From positions 248,001 through 312,000 of the forward strand of contig NW_026570275.1 in assembly GCF_019649055.1 (NCBI RefSeq): a stretch of 64,000 bases of DNA. The letters are read 5' to 3'. The first letter of the stretch is position 1, and each line of letters begins with the position of its first letter. This DNA comes from Paramacrobiotus metropolitanus. Taxonomy: Eukaryota > Tardigrada > Eutardigrada > Parachela > Macrobiotidae. The notes beneath the pieces are model-generated. The model worked only from the letters and a program-made list of their open reading frames with translations, did not search any database and was not told the origin of the DNA. This document shows, one piece after another, positions 41,320-53,051 of this stretch. Made by a program: the position numbers and the translations under genes.

Positions 41320-41960
41320 GGACAGAAACGGAGTCGTCCAAATGCTCATTTGGTTTGGCGGATACTCCTGGTTCATTCGGCTCGGCTTCTTCAACGCCTT
41401 CTTCTGCTCTCCAGCGTTGAGTACACTTCGATGACAGGTACTTCCGTGTGATGTCGTTCTCAAGCCATTAGGAAGGTCGCCTTCATAATACCTTCGAGAA
41501 CCTCCTCTGGGAATGCGCAGCAAGACTGCAGGAGGCCTTCTTCCGGAGCCAATTGGAGAACTTCAGCAGAGCAGCAGTTCTCCAAACTCCGGCGGGTGCG
41601 AGAAGTAATTTGCCCACTCCGTGTCCTTTAATGTCTTTTACACATACGCGTGCTCCAGTTTGTCGACTATCTGGGCCATTGTATAGTCGGGATCCTTCGG
41701 CAGGCACATGGCATGCAACATCTCCAGTGTGTCGCGTCAAATCCCAGGGAATCCAGAATCATGGCCTTTTGTTAAGATCCGAACCGGTTTGCGTTCATTA
41801 GGGACATCATCCAGTTGTGCAGTGCGTGCGGAGAACGAGCGTAGAGGCGCGAATACGTCAGCGCCGGATTAGGTCCCGCCGACTGGATTCGTTGACGCTT
41901 CCTTGGACTGTGAACGGAAGCAGGACAAATCTCGCACCGGCGTGTGTATATAATAGGCAA
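41320..41960 (-). pseudogene. Decayed retroelement fragment, possibly gag-like
   Basis: Short runs in different minus-strand frames resemble retrotransposon gag sequence, chiefly LPKDPDYTMAQIVDKLEHAY near 41640-41740, which has the look of the segment after the capsid core in some Ty3/gypsy gag proteins. Stops and frame changes break it throughout. It is unrelated in sequence to the intact element at 20201-38345. The assignment rests on this one segment, so it is tentative. Confidence 0.3.
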
Positions 41961-43995
41961 AGCTCAACCAGTACAGGCCTTCCCTGAGAGAGAAACGCAT
42001 GTGGTCTAGTTCCGCAGGTCACTCAGGACCTGTTTAATCAGGCCGCTCTCACGATAATAATTGATTATTCTGCCTTATCAAAAACAACGATTCATCCAGT
42101 TCTACTGCTACTCTCATCCTCCAATTTTTGAAGATGACAAAATTTTCGAGTTTGCAAAAACAAAGTTGTTATAATCGGAGGCAGGGATGAAATACCATTC
42201 CTTGTATTCGTTTTTGACAGTGTGCAAGCTCAAAATTAGCGACCATGCATTTCCGTCTTCAATGTCACAGAGTACATGCATTTCCGGCTATCTGTAAGTC
42301 GCATATGCAGGCAGGTACGGTTGTCGTTGCTCAGACGTTGTATGATTCCACTAAGCTTGTAAACTCGTTAACTACAAAGCAAATTTCCGTATTCTCGATG
42401 ATAAATGGTGGTTCCACGTTCCGCAGTCATAAGGCAAAGAAGATTCATCGAATTTTTGTTTTCTTGGACTGACGGTACACTGCACGAGACGTATGAAGTT
42501 TACAGGGTTGGCATCGCCGGGGTGTATGAATATGGCATCAAAGCGTTCTTGGTTGAACTCAGTTGGTATCCAAAATATCTGATATTCACACAGAAGCTTT
42601 TCCCAGATATTCCTATTTTTTTCCGATAAATCGGATTTGGAATTCTAATTCCGCCTCACAGTCCGCCTCATAAATTTCGCCGAGCCATGCATCAGATGAT
42701 CAGGGTCTTGCCAAATCGCAAGGTCATCGTTGGTTGTTAGCTGAAACTGCCTGTTCTCAATAGTAGCAAAAAATTTCAATTCGAAAATCACGCTCAAAGC
42801 CGTTTTAGCGTAGGTTAGCCCTATTTAGTAGAGGTTGACAGGATAAAATCGTAACGAAGAATATCTCCGCCAGTGGCTCCGTACGACGGATCTGCTGTTT
42901 GATCTACTGAAGAGCGCGGAGTTCTGCCTTATCTAATCGGTCAGCACCAAATGGTTTTGCAGGAATCAATCCGATGATTTGCAGTAACTCAAACCGATTT
43001 GGCATGGTACTATACGAAGTAGGCAAAATCACCAATTAGTTATGGCGGTGGGTAGGGTCAAACTGCACCACAGAATTTCGAAAATCGTAATGGGAAAAAC
43101 CTCGTTTAACACAGGTCATCCCAGTCTGTTCTGCAATGCAGCTGCCTGGAAGCGTATATCTTTGGCGAATCTTGCTGAGATCTCGCGTATCAGCTTCTTA
43201 GAACAAACGTAGATCAGCAGCGGCGTAGAATTTTCAAGGGCAATATTCATGCAGCACCAATACACTCGCCATCCGCTTCCTGTGATTTCCTGGACAATAT
43301 TTAGATGTTGAATCCTGTGAGGTGACAGGCACTCTTCTTACCCTTAAGTAGTGCTAGTATATTATTCTGTAAACGGCAGAGAAATCCAAAACGCGGATCG
43401 AAAACAGTGAAGTGGCGGAATAAAGCCGAAAATGGCTAGATCGAGGGATTGTATTTGTACCGTGTACGTATCCCCGTGGTCGAGTCGGGAGTTAATTAAC
43501 AGACATTGGTCAATCTCTAAAAACTGTAAGTCTTGCTCAAACTTGAGCCTTGTGGTAATTCACCCATTAATTGGAGGGAATGATCTTTTTGGCGAAGGCT
43601 TGTTGCGCTAGCAACTTCTAATTCGGGTTGAGAGAGCTTAGTCGTTTTTACGTTCGAAGCATCTTGAGAGTCTTCGGATTTATGTTTCACCTTTATCCGT
43701 TGATAGCATTCGTAACATCGGCGAGAAAGGTTATTAAACATGGTTCTAGTAGCTGTTCTTTCACTAAGTTAATCGAAAATTGGTTTTGCTATTCTGCTGC
43801 AGCATGTGAGTGTGAGCCCGTATACTAAAATGGTTTGAATCGATCCAGAAAATTGGGGTCATATTTACGTGCTTAAGTTGTCCATAGAATCGCAATTTAC
43901 ATAATGGTTTTGAGAGCCCGCGTTAAAAAGTATTCAGGTTTTTACTAAACTTGCTTAACTTACTTTTTACTTAACTTTTCTTTATTTTTTTCACT
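41961..43995. other. Intergenic, no recognised gene
   Basis: No frame shows a domain. A minus-strand frame at 43517-43741 (75 codons from ATG, with CYECYQRIK) is hydrophilic and might be an exon, but nothing supports it. Confidence 0.4.
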
Positions 43996-44095
43996 ACTTT
44001 ACTTTACTTTACTTTACTTTACTTTACTTTACTTTACTTTACTTTACTTTACTTTACTTTACTTTACTTTACTTTACTTTACTTTACTTTACTTT
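43996..44095 (+). repeat. (ACTTT)20 microsatellite
   Basis: Twenty uninterrupted copies of ACTTT, preceded by a degraded lead-in. The repeat is likely length-polymorphic. Confidence 0.98.
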
Positions 44096-45132
44096 AATAT
44101 TTTTCTCGCTGCTGTACAATTTGTGTGCTGCCGTTTAACTGGATAACCACATCACTGTCACCTTGAAAGTGTAAATTCATTTCACAATAGATGCAAAAGT
44201 TGCTATTCGTATCCGTAAAACTTCTAATTTTGCAAAGTCGCACAGTTCTCCGTTTTAGGCGGCATGTACTTCGTTCGCAGTGAACAAGGTCATGCAGCGC
44301 CTGGATCGAGGAGTTTGCTAGCCATTCAGAACAATGTACATTTCAAACCTAATAATATTATTATTGCATGTACATGTACAGTGTACTTATCCGGTTGAAT
44401 AACGTGGTGAGCACTGCTTTAAAATTGTCATCCAATTAGAACTGCAATAAAAATATGAGCGCCTATCTGGGGCTCCCGTGGAGTTTGAGAATATGTTATG
44501 CTTACACAGTCACGCATTTTGCTTATAATTTATTTAATTGGCTAATTGTGCGGAGGCCATAAGTGCCCAAAACTGGGAGTAGTAAGTAAGGAACGGTAAT
44601 AACGAGTATTCCTGGATTTCGTACCTAAATTTCACAATAACCTCAGAAACGATCACGTTAAGCAGCAATCGACAGAGTCGACATAGTTACAGAGAACATT
44701 TGGTCTAAATTTGCCTCTATCGGCGCTGTCTCCAAGATCGATGCTGCATTTCCTCGTTGAATTGTCGATGCTGATCCGTTGGTCGTAATCAACGGTCAGG
44801 TGAACGGTCAGTAATCACTGTAAGTAGAAATGTTGTTGTTACGCTGCCACCGATGAGTCCACGACCGAAGTAAAGACTTTAGATCAAGACCCAGGCGAAG
44901 ACAATTTATTTCGATCGAGAAAAATTCCTTTAACAATGCCATTATACTGTGGCATGGCATGTTAAAAAATTTTATTGCTGCATCGATGTCTCGCGCTTAG
45001 GCAATGCTTTTTCCCATTGAATTTGTACGAGCACGTTACTGTACGTATCATAATCATACAAAAGGATACTGATAAAGCAATACTTAACTGTATAATGTGT
45101 ATCTCTATTCACTAGCAGTACTTGTATAAGTG
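44096..45132. other. Intergenic, with one retrotransposon tail
   Basis: Apart from the non-LTR 3' remnant at 44658-44777 I see no coding signal or structure. Confidence 0.45.
44658..44777 (-). pseudogene. 3' tail remnant of a non-LTR retrotransposon
   Basis: Translates as IQRGNAASILETAP, then ANLDQMFSV and a stop, matching the end of the ORF at 50397 (IQRGNAASVMGTAPASANLD). Upstream sequence is shifted or lost after a few codons. It is a very short 5'-truncated copy or an old decayed one. Confidence 0.75.
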
Positions 45133-45333
45133 TATAAGGGGCAAAACTAAGCGTGTTCCACCGTTCCCCTGTATTGCTGCCGTCACCCGCCTGGAGTGTG
45201 ACGTTACGGCAATACATATGGTTAAATCTGGCGCGGTACATAAGCGCCATGTTCAGCCGCAACGTAAAACTCCAGCCGGGTGACGGCAGCAGTAGCCGGA
45301 AACGGTGGAACACGTTTAGTTTTGCCCCCTATA
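45133..45333. mobile_element. Foldback element (MITE family B), well preserved copy
   Basis: The left arm (TATAAGGGGCAAAACTAAGC) and the right arm, read on the minus strand, match over about 75 bases, continuing through GTGTTCCACCGTT and CTGCTGCCGTCACCCG. The centre carries ATGGTTAAATCTGGCGCGGT, shared with the copy at 5951-6105. It is 201 bp and non-coding. A TA target site is possible. Confidence 0.8.
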
Positions 45334-45778
45334 GTCCTTGTGAGATTAAGTGGTTGCCTTTAGTCCAGACTCCAGAATACGCCATAGGCTTTGTGTAATA
45401 TAATGTCGTGTACAAGCTTGTCCCGTAATTTCCATCGTAAAGGTACAGGTAGCGCGAAATTTGCGCTTGAGACGATGGCCACGTCACTACGCTTATCTGA
45501 TTGCCTAAATCCGCTCCGTATTTAGATTGTCCATTACCACACCGACTGTTTCTTAGCCATCTTACGCCAGGCAGTTACTGTTATTCTCGTTGAATTAAAT
45601 GGGGTGTACCAAGCCACCAGCCAGCCAAATGCATGTTACGTGTTTAAACAGTGTGGCGTGGCGCGCCGTAGTACGGATTTACGCGCAACACGTAAATTTG
45701 TAATGTTCGCTGTTCTGATGCGATGGAAATTACGGGACAAGCTTGTAGCCCCCGTTTTGCCTTTTGGGTATCCTGCCA

Positions 45779-45835
45779 TTTCGGCCGCATGACATATCGG
45801 CCGCATGACATATCGGCTGTCTGACAATTCGGCTG
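45779..45835 (-). repeat. Minisatellite with core GCGGCCGATATGTCAT
   Basis: Three to four 15-16 base units on the minus strand, the first two nearly perfect. It is the same core as the arrays at 39686 and 46954. Confidence 0.75.
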
Positions 45836-46953
45836 CTTGAGTTTCCGGCTGCCTAACAATCTGATAAACCTGAGACTGTTAGCACTCAGCAGCGTTTTCG
45901 ATAAAAATTAACCTTAAATCCAACAAAAGTAAATTATTTATTTTATTATGTTTGTATCATCATTAACTTGCACCGTCAATCTGGCATTTAACATACAGCC
46001 TGTTCTACAATATATTAACTATTTCATCACACTATATAGTACATAGTACATACATACAATGGACGACAAAAAGAGGTTGAACCGATCAGTCGGTCCGCGG
46101 TTCAAAAATAACCTCGCACCGACACGCCACCAGTAAAACTTGGACGCATACTTCTTTCGTTGCACGCTACTTTCAAACGCTCGCGCTCCGTGAATTTTGG
46201 AATGCAACTACACAAATTGCATATCAAAAGGCGTAGAAAAAAATTCAAAACTTTTTGATGCTAAACGTGTGGCTGTTTATGGCAAATAACACAAATTCTC
46301 GCCATTCTGCCTTCTCGTAGACACAGCAAAGAAACTGTGCGCAAAATTGTTTGGCTTTCAACCTATGCTTAAGTCAATGAGAAAAACAAACACTGATAAT
46401 TTGTTCTGTTTCCCATGAATTGCCACTTGTTTGGAATCAAAAATTTTCTAATTTTTTTCTGGATCTTTTGAGATATTGGCTGGGCAATTCTATTTCGTGA
46501 TTCACGAGAAATGGGTGGTAGAACAGACTGTACGACGCGCATCACATTGCCTACACTGGGCCCGAACAGAGAAGCGCTTGTCTGCGCAATAGGTTTTAAA
46601 AACTAGCCATCAACTACTTTTTGTCGCACATTGTAATTATACTTACGCAAATTTATGCATATCAGCATATGTGCAAGCAGCGCGGTAGATTCGAAATTAA
46701 TATGCATTACGTACAGATGCATAGCAGATTTGAAACCGAGCGGCCATTTGTATACAGTAGTACCTATCTGTCTGCAATTATGCATAAGGTGCATGGATTC
46801 GATTATACAATTGCAGCATCATAATTAGTAAATCGAACGTACATTTGCTTGACTGCATTTTGTATTCTGATAAGTTATCATAAGTGGTGGCAGTTGATTG
46901 TTTCAATTTTATTCAACCTTGCTGGTCCAGTTGTGGTACTGAGTTGCTCCATG
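45836..46953. other. Intergenic, no recognised gene
   Basis: About 1.1 kb between two copies of the same minisatellite core. No coding signal seen. Confidence 0.45.
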
Positions 46954-47050
46954 GGCGGCGAAGTCTCGGCGGCCGACATTTCAGGCGGCCGAAGTGACGG
47001 GCGGCCGAAATGTCGGGCGGCCAAAATGTCAGGCGGCCGAAGTGTCAGGG
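46954..47050 (+). repeat. Minisatellite with core GCGGCCGAAATGTCAG
   Basis: About six units of 16 bases, GC-rich, with variants AGTGACG, AAATGTCG and AAGTGTCAG between GGCGGCCG blocks. Confidence 0.85.
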
Positions 47051-47624
47051 AGCCCGTGTCAGGGCGGCATGTACCCTGATTGCGATTGCCAAGGTCATGC
47101 TTCTCCTGGATCGAAGAACCGAGCCACAAACCGCAGCTTACTTAAAAAGCCCGCCGCGCCGCTTGCTTTGCAGTACTACAGGATATATCGGGATCATCTT
47201 TGTACTCTGAAAATTACTCTAATTTGGCACTAAATTTTGCGTTTAAATTTGTTGATGTTCGGTTGCTTTGGCTTTGTGATCTACGGTACCATTACGACAA
47301 CCACGGCAAGTAAAGTGCAGATAAAACCCATATCATTTAACTCATTTTTCGATTGGAAAATCTCCAAATGACCGTCTAGCGCATGTGAGTAGTTTAGAAC
47401 ACATTCCTCTGCATAGTGCCCTTGGAAGATTATCCATTTCTTATCGCTGCATGAACTCAGCCAAGGTGTACATAATAGAATTTTGGGTGGCTACAAATGA
47501 ACGCAACACATAAGCACGGAAGAACCATACCTCATTATCTATACATATCTAGATGAATTCAAATGCAATAATTCTTAAAGAAAAAGAACAACCATCCGTT
47601 CTTGAAGGATGCGGGGAATAATGG

Positions 47625-49684
47625 TCAGTTGGCGTGCTTAATGCAGTGTTGGAGCATTTTACTGGGTTGGCGGCTGCGGAACTGGCAGTCCGCGCAAGCC
47701 AGCAAGAAATCTTCAGTGTGGCGTTTGTGTGACGGCGACATTAGATGGGAGAGAAAGGCCGTCTCTGCTGCCGTCCGGAATCCACACGCCTGGCAGCGGT
47801 AACGACTGTCCGCGACCGGTCCGTGACACCCGATAACCGCGACTTCTGCTTCCTTCACGCTATCGTCTGTTTTAACTGCATCAGCTGCGGGATTCGTTTT
47901 TAGAACAGTTTCTAGAGATTCTGCTCCGGTGTCACCCGTGCCGGTTTCTATGCACGAGCCAGCCACAGGATGACGGGCTTCTTCATCGGCGTTTTCCGCT
48001 TCCTCAAAAACACCGGAATGTGCATGTTGTTGCATAGTATGGGTCGCCAACGACCTCGATTTTGGTCGCGATTGTCGACTGTTGGCACGACGAGCAGATT
48101 GCTGCGCCTTTCGCAGCTCCTTGTACTCTCTCTACATAAACTCATTCTCTACATAAACTCACAAAGTTCAGCGTTGATCACATGATGTACGAGTACGGAA
48201 GCTCAAAGCAGACGGGAGGGAATGCCGTCGCTGGCTGGTAATGCGATAATCTTACTTGTCCAATGAAGGTCTGCAAAACTTCTTCCGGCCAAACGCACGA
48301 CCTTGGCGACGGTGAGGGTATTGAGCTTGACCAGTCGGCAGATTTCCTCCTGGCTGACATTCTCATCGAACAGCTGCAAAACCTTTTCTCTTGCTTCAGT
48401 GGTTCGCGGGCGGAAGCGGCGCTGACTGCCCCCGCCTTCAAAAACAAGCATTCCTTTCGTATCAAAGGCCTTAACACGTTAACCACGGAGGTTTCAGTTG
48501 TGTGACATGTGTACTACTACTTTCTCCTTACTGTAAGTATTACTTACATTCTAAAACCTACATGGTTTTTCTTACGTAACCGACGGTCCGGCTAACATTT
48601 ATTACACGGGCTTACTGTCAGATAGGCACTTTCCCATACGCAGCTCCTCTTGTTCGATTACGCGCTTCCCCAATCCAACACGCCGTGCAATAGATGGTCC
48701 ACTGTAACCTTTATTGAACAGTTCCCGGATGGTTTGCTGCTGTCTGTGTGTCACGGTGATCCTTGCAGAACAACGGTTCGCTCTGCAACTGCTGTTCAGC
48801 TGCTGGCGGCGCCTTAGCAGTGAGGAAACCGGCTCGGGTATTTCCGGTGACTGGCGATCGTCCCGCACTGGCGAAGCCGGTTTGTGGGGCTTTTCTCGTG
48901 ACAGCCTACCTACGTAGTTAGTACTAAGTATAAATGCAATATCATCAAGAAAAAATCTTTGATGATAAATGTAATGGTATGCTTCCATTCCACAATAACC
49001 TTTATTAATAGTATTCATCTCTTTCGATGTCCCTTTAAAGTTCAAATAAAATACAATTGCCAGTGTTCCAATTACAGCAACGCGGATAAAATAAAACAGT
49101 GGCTTACCTTTGTGGTAGCGAATGGTTGCCTTGCCGAGAAGGCGTAGTTTTCGGTGCACTGTTGCTGGGTTTAGGCGGAGGCGGTGAGCAATTTCCGATA
49201 CACCACGTCCTTCATCAAACAAGCGGACAATCTGCCTTTCTTGATCATTGCATCCCACGGAATGCGCAGGATTCGGGCCTGTTGGGACGCCACCACTTTA
49301 TCAAATGTTAGGCAATGCACACTAAAGTAAATTTGCTGTGGTATAGGGACGTACACTGGTGGTGGTTGCGCCCGGACAAAAGCTCGATCTCACAGCGAAC
49401 ATAGTGCAGGCTAGTTCCCATTTTCCTGACGATTTCTGCCACCGCACACCCCGCCGCATGCAGCGCTGCAATACGCTGCTGTTGCTCGGCGTTGGGCGCA
49501 TTGCACTTTGTGGCGCTGGCTAACGGCCCTATTCAGAAACGATCTAGATCAGACTAGATGCAATGGATAATTTCAATTGGCGCAAGAAATGCAAGTGGAT
49601 TAGCGAGGGGCACCTACTATGCGAATCTCTGCTCGGGGTGGGCGACGCGAACTCAGTCGATGTGCTGCTACTGCGTGGCATCAT
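47625..49684 (-). CDS. Four helix-turn-helix modules plus two C2H2 fingers (left paralogue)
   Basis: Six exons on the minus strand: 49684-49618, 49528-49355, 49278-49108, 48909-48616, 48435-48256 and 48127-47625 (1389 nt, 462 residues). All five introns are phase 1 with GT/AG ends, and the right paralogue has the same structure. Exon 1 is a short Ser/Thr-rich start (MMPRSSSTSTEF). Exons 2-5 each encode one module of about 40 residues with a shared pattern: EQQQRIAALHAAGCAVAEIV, QERQIVRLFDEGRGVSEIAH, QQQTIRELFNKGYSGPSIAR, and EKVLQLFDENVSQEEICRLV, each followed by an L-N/G-x-x-T/V recognition-helix-like part. This is the form of homeodomain-like or transposase-type HTH. Exon 6 is acidic, then two fingers: C-x2-C-x12-H-x5-H and C-x2-C-x12-H-x3-H, near the C-terminus (residues about 404-460). 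It is probably a nuclear DNA-binding protein; function unknown. The reading is strong, the family unrecognised. Confidence 0.8.
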
Positions 49685-50115
49685 TAGAGGTCACTAATGA
49701 TTTAATCCCGGCCAGATACTGGTAGCAAATAGTAACAAAAAGTAGAAAAAAAACGCGCATAAAATGAACACGTTAGACATCGACCGAGCCACACTAAAAT
49801 CTGATCAGTTTAAAGCGACAACATATTCGCACTATAACTTGAAACAAGAATTTTTGCGCTGCTTGAGAGCTTTTTTGTAGTGACCCTCATTCTTTAAACG
49901 CGCCAAAATGCAAACGCGCCCATTGATGCTGTACCATCAAAAAGAGGACATCCCGCAAAGAATCATTTTCTCTGTGTACTGATTGTCCGCCTGCATTCAT
50001 TTCAGTTTTCAAACCGAGAACAATAGCGCTGTTCTTCTCGGCTAAATCCGATTGGTGTTGAGCAGATGCTCCGGATTTGTATTATATTGTTAGGTGGGCC
50101 CTGGTTGGTGGTTGT

Positions 50116-50176
50116 GTGCGGTAGTAGTTATAGTCGTAAGGATGGCACGGGGTTGTCTGCAGAACTCACATAATAG
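50116..50176. other. Upstream flank of the left HTH gene
   Basis: This is the last stretch of homology to the right copy before the insertion border. It ends CTCACATAATAG immediately before the TA and the inverted-repeat end of the inserted element. Confidence 0.5.
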
Positions 50177-50396
50177 TAGAGTAAAACCTGGTTGCTAAAT
50201 ACATTATCGGTTAAAGCAAACCGTATGTGTTATCCAGGTGTACGTATGTATGACACAGAGACTGACAGAGTTACATATGTAATTAGCAACGCACAGCTTA
50301 GATTTTTTCGCTGTTCTGCGGCAAAAAATCACGCGTTACATCACTTCAACACATAATACACTGTAATCTTTCATAATAAAGATGTAATCTACAGCC

Positions 50397-53051
50397 TCAA
50401 CCGACAACAGAAATTGACGGTCTGATTATACTGAACATCTCATCTAAATTAGCCGATGCTGGTGCTGTTCCCATGACGGAGGCCGCATTCCCGCGTTGAA
50501 TTTCAATGCTGAACCTCTGGCGCAGATACTCAATCGCCCGTATCTCGCCCGTTTCTGCGCGTATCATCTGCCCGAGTTCGGTGACCATGCGAGAAGCGTC
50601 TGGTCCCAAAGGTCCGAGTGTTTCGACGCCTACTGCACGGAACATGTAGTCCGGTGTGATGTCACGATACTTCGCCACTTTATCCTGCTCTGCGCTCGCC
50701 GCGGCTGCTCCCGCTTGTTTCGATGTTGCCACGATGTGCGACAAGGCTACTGTGCACACACATGTAGCATCCCAGGTCAATATCTTTCCTCTTTCCCACG
50801 GGAGCAACGTCACTCCGTCGGGACGCATACCATTGGTTAGGCAGATACCGGGTGGTTCCAGTTCCGTTTCAATACCTGCTGAAGAGAAGGCGCGCTTTAA
50901 GGTGGGATTAAGGCAGCTGTGTCTGGACATCCGGCCCCGGCTTTTTTTGCAACTGAGGCCATGATATCCTCGCGAGTCTACCCATTCACCGCAGATGCAA
51001 CGGTGTGGTATGGTGATCGGTACTCCGAGGCGCAGGCCGATTGCGATTCTGAGTGTGGTATCGTTCAGGAAATTTCCCAGTGATGCTGCTGGGAGCGCTT
51101 CCAGCCATGCCCCGTTTTCTTTGCTGCTCACGCCTCGGAGACGGGCTTCACTGGACATGTCTGACTGTGCGGCCGCCAACAAAGCTTCCGTTGAACCCTG
51201 GATGACTGGTTCGTCCCATGTCTTCTGGTGCTTTCGGGTTTCGAGAGTCGGGAGATCAGCCCCGCTCATTCGCTGCCACTCAACTACGGCGCCACGACAG
51301 TACCTTTCCGGGTCGAAATCAACTATCTCGCAGGTAAGTTTAGCCACTGAGTAAGCCGAGGCCAAAAAGGCCGGCAGAGCTAGCTTCTCAATGCTCCGAA
51401 TTCCGAGACCACCCTGTGCGACCGGCAAGGACGCTTGCATCCATATGGCGTCGGTAATTTCCACATTGGTAACTGCGCACAGGCAGCCGATTATCATTCT
51501 GTCGAACCGTCGCAACAAATCTGGTTGAAGGTAACAACGTGCAGTGCGTAATCTGTAAATCATTCTTACAGGTCCCATACTACATTTCAGGAGGAACAAA
51601 GCATGGTGAGCAGGCAGGAGAGTCAGACGCTGAGTCATCTTCGCGATCTTTTCAGTTTCGGCGACGAGAGTGCCCGCAACTGCGTCGTTGCGTAATGGTG
51701 CACCAAGGTAGCTCAACTCATCCAGGTGTGGGAACTGCAAATCAGAAAAGGACTGGACAAAGGCGTCAGTTACTCGTTGGCGTTCTGTATCGGACCCTCC
51801 GATCACCACTAGTTCGCATTTCGCAATGTTTAAATGCAACCCAGACTTTTTCAGCTCTTCTTGTAGTGTGTACAGGTCATCGTACACGTCTTCAGGGTCA
51901 CCTCCCAGTGCATCGTCATCCAAAAAGCTCTCACTGAATTTGGATTTCAGGTGACGGTGTGGTTTTATGGTCGCTAGGCAATACAGCAGTGGACCAAGGG
52001 GATCACCCTGTTGTATCCCAGCTTGTAAAGAGACGCGGTAGGTACCGTGTAGTAGGACTGATGGTGAACCATAACACTGCCACACGTACCGGTAGTACTG
52101 TGGCAGAAATTCTTCCGCTGCTTCCAAGATCTTATTCCGATCGAGAGAATTGAAGGCATTTCGGACATCCAGTTTCAGGAATGCTTGAACTTTGTCGCTT
52201 TCAGCAGCGTTCTCGATAAAGCAGCGTGCACCATGAACTGCTGCTTCCACGCCGCCTTTTGTGGCAAAACCTAGTTGGAGAGGCTGCAGTTCACTTTTCA
52301 AATGACGCAATCTGTAGGATACAATACGGGATACAAGCCGGCGTATAGTTAAACCAACTGCAATTGGCCGTACTCCATTGTCCTTCTTCTTGAAGGCAAA
52401 TAAATTGGCACCGTATAATATGGCGGTGATTTCGGGGTGCACTTCCCCCCGTAGCATAATGTTTGCTACGTCTGCCAAGGCGCTGCACAGATTCTTCGTT
52501 ACTTCACGATTTTTCGCAGCCAGCATTTCTTTTAAATACTGTGGTCTTAACCCATCTGGTCCCGCTGCGGAACCATTCGGGAAGGCACGAATGGCTGCGG
52601 TGATTTCTGCTGCTGTTATAGGAGACGGCATTGGCGTTGCGACGCCCGGGGGCGGTCGACTGATTGGCGGGTTTTGGGGATGCTTCTCCTTCAACGCAGC
52701 GAGCGTTTGTTCAGATGGTGGCATTACTGTCTCCTCGCTAATCAGCTGCTGCACTGCACCAGTCACGTTGCCGTCCTGGAGCTTACGGCTAACTCGCTTT
52801 CGGAGAAGGGATGGCTCGTCAGGGTCTGCAGTTTTTCGAGTCTTTTGCGGTTCCAGGCTGATTTCGGGGGGAAACCTTGTTCTGGATATTACGACGGATA
52901 ACATTCGGAAAGGACATCGGTTTTCGTTTACCTGGAGGTGCTTTTGGTTGTCCCAAAGTGGAGTAGCTGAACTCGAGAAGTTCTGTCCATGCTTGTACGG
53001 AGTTGCTTGCGGTGACATTCTCCAGGGTTCTTTGCAACGCCTGAGCCACAA
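50397..53051 (-). CDS. Non-LTR retrotransposon: reverse transcriptase and restriction-like endonuclease
   Basis: This long minus-strand frame encodes the main part of a non-LTR retrotransposon protein. RT motifs are in order: AGPDGLRPQYL, KLDVRNAFNSLDR (motif A), GIQQGDPLGPLLYCL (motif B) and FLDDDALGG (motif C, the catalytic Asp pair). A CCHC-like knuckle follows (CICGEWVDSRGYHGLSC), then RPDGV...LTWDATCV, the RPD...D signature of a restriction-like endonuclease that nicks target DNA for target-primed reverse transcription. The tail IQRGNAASVMGT is shared by all related copies in the window. Gene order is that of R2-like elements; I do not assign a clade. The first 65 or so residues of this frame are not real: the true N-terminus is in another frame (52819-53304), and the two are separated by a run of six G at 52866-52871. 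Confidence 0.85.
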   Translation of the reverse strand: MWLRRCKEPWRMSPQATPYKHGQNFSSSATPLWDNQKHLQVNENRCPFRMLSVVISRTRFPPEISLEPQKTRKTADPDEPSLLRKRVSRKLQDGNVTGAVQQLISEETVMPPSEQTLAALKEKHPQNPPISRPPPGVATPMPSPITAAEITAAIRAFPNGSAAGPDGLRPQYLKEMLAAKNREVTKNLCSALADVANIMLRGEVHPEITAILYGANLFAFKKKDNGVRPIAVGLTIRRLVSRIVSYRLRHLKSELQPLQLGFATKGGVEAAVHGARCFIENAAESDKVQAFLKLDVRNAFNSLDRNKILEAAEEFLPQYYRYVWQCYGSPSVLLHGTYRVSLQAGIQQGDPLGPLLYCLATIKPHRHLKSKFSESFLDDDALGGDPEDVYDDLYTLQEELKKSGLHLNIAKCELVVIGGSDTERQRVTDAFVQSFSDLQFPHLDELSYLGAPLRNDAVAGTLVAETEKIAKMTQRLTLLPAHHALFLLKCSMGPVRMIYRLRTARCYLQPDLLRRFDRMIIGCLCAVTNVEITDAIWMQASLPVAQGGLGIRSIEKLALPAFLASAYSVAKLTCEIVDFDPERYCRGAVVEWQRMSGADLPTLETRKHQKTWDEPVIQGSTEALLAAAQSDMSSEARLRGVSSKENGAWLEALPAASLGNFLNDTTLRIAIGLRLGVPITIPHRCICGEWVDSRGYHGLSCKKSRGRMSRHSCLNPTLKRAFSSAGIETELEPPGICLTNGMRPDGVTLLPWERGKILTWDATCVCTVALSHIVATSKQAGAAAASAEQDKVAKYRDITPDYMFRAVGVETLGPLGPDASRMVTELGQMIRAETGEIRAIEYLRQRFSIEIQRGNAASVMGTAPASANLDEMFSIIRPSISVVG

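Noticed and set aside
52860-53051. The N-terminal 65 residues of the long RT frame as real protein
   Set aside because: The overlapping frame with the C2H2-like finger is the coding one there; the RT frame becomes meaningful only after the G6 run near 52866.
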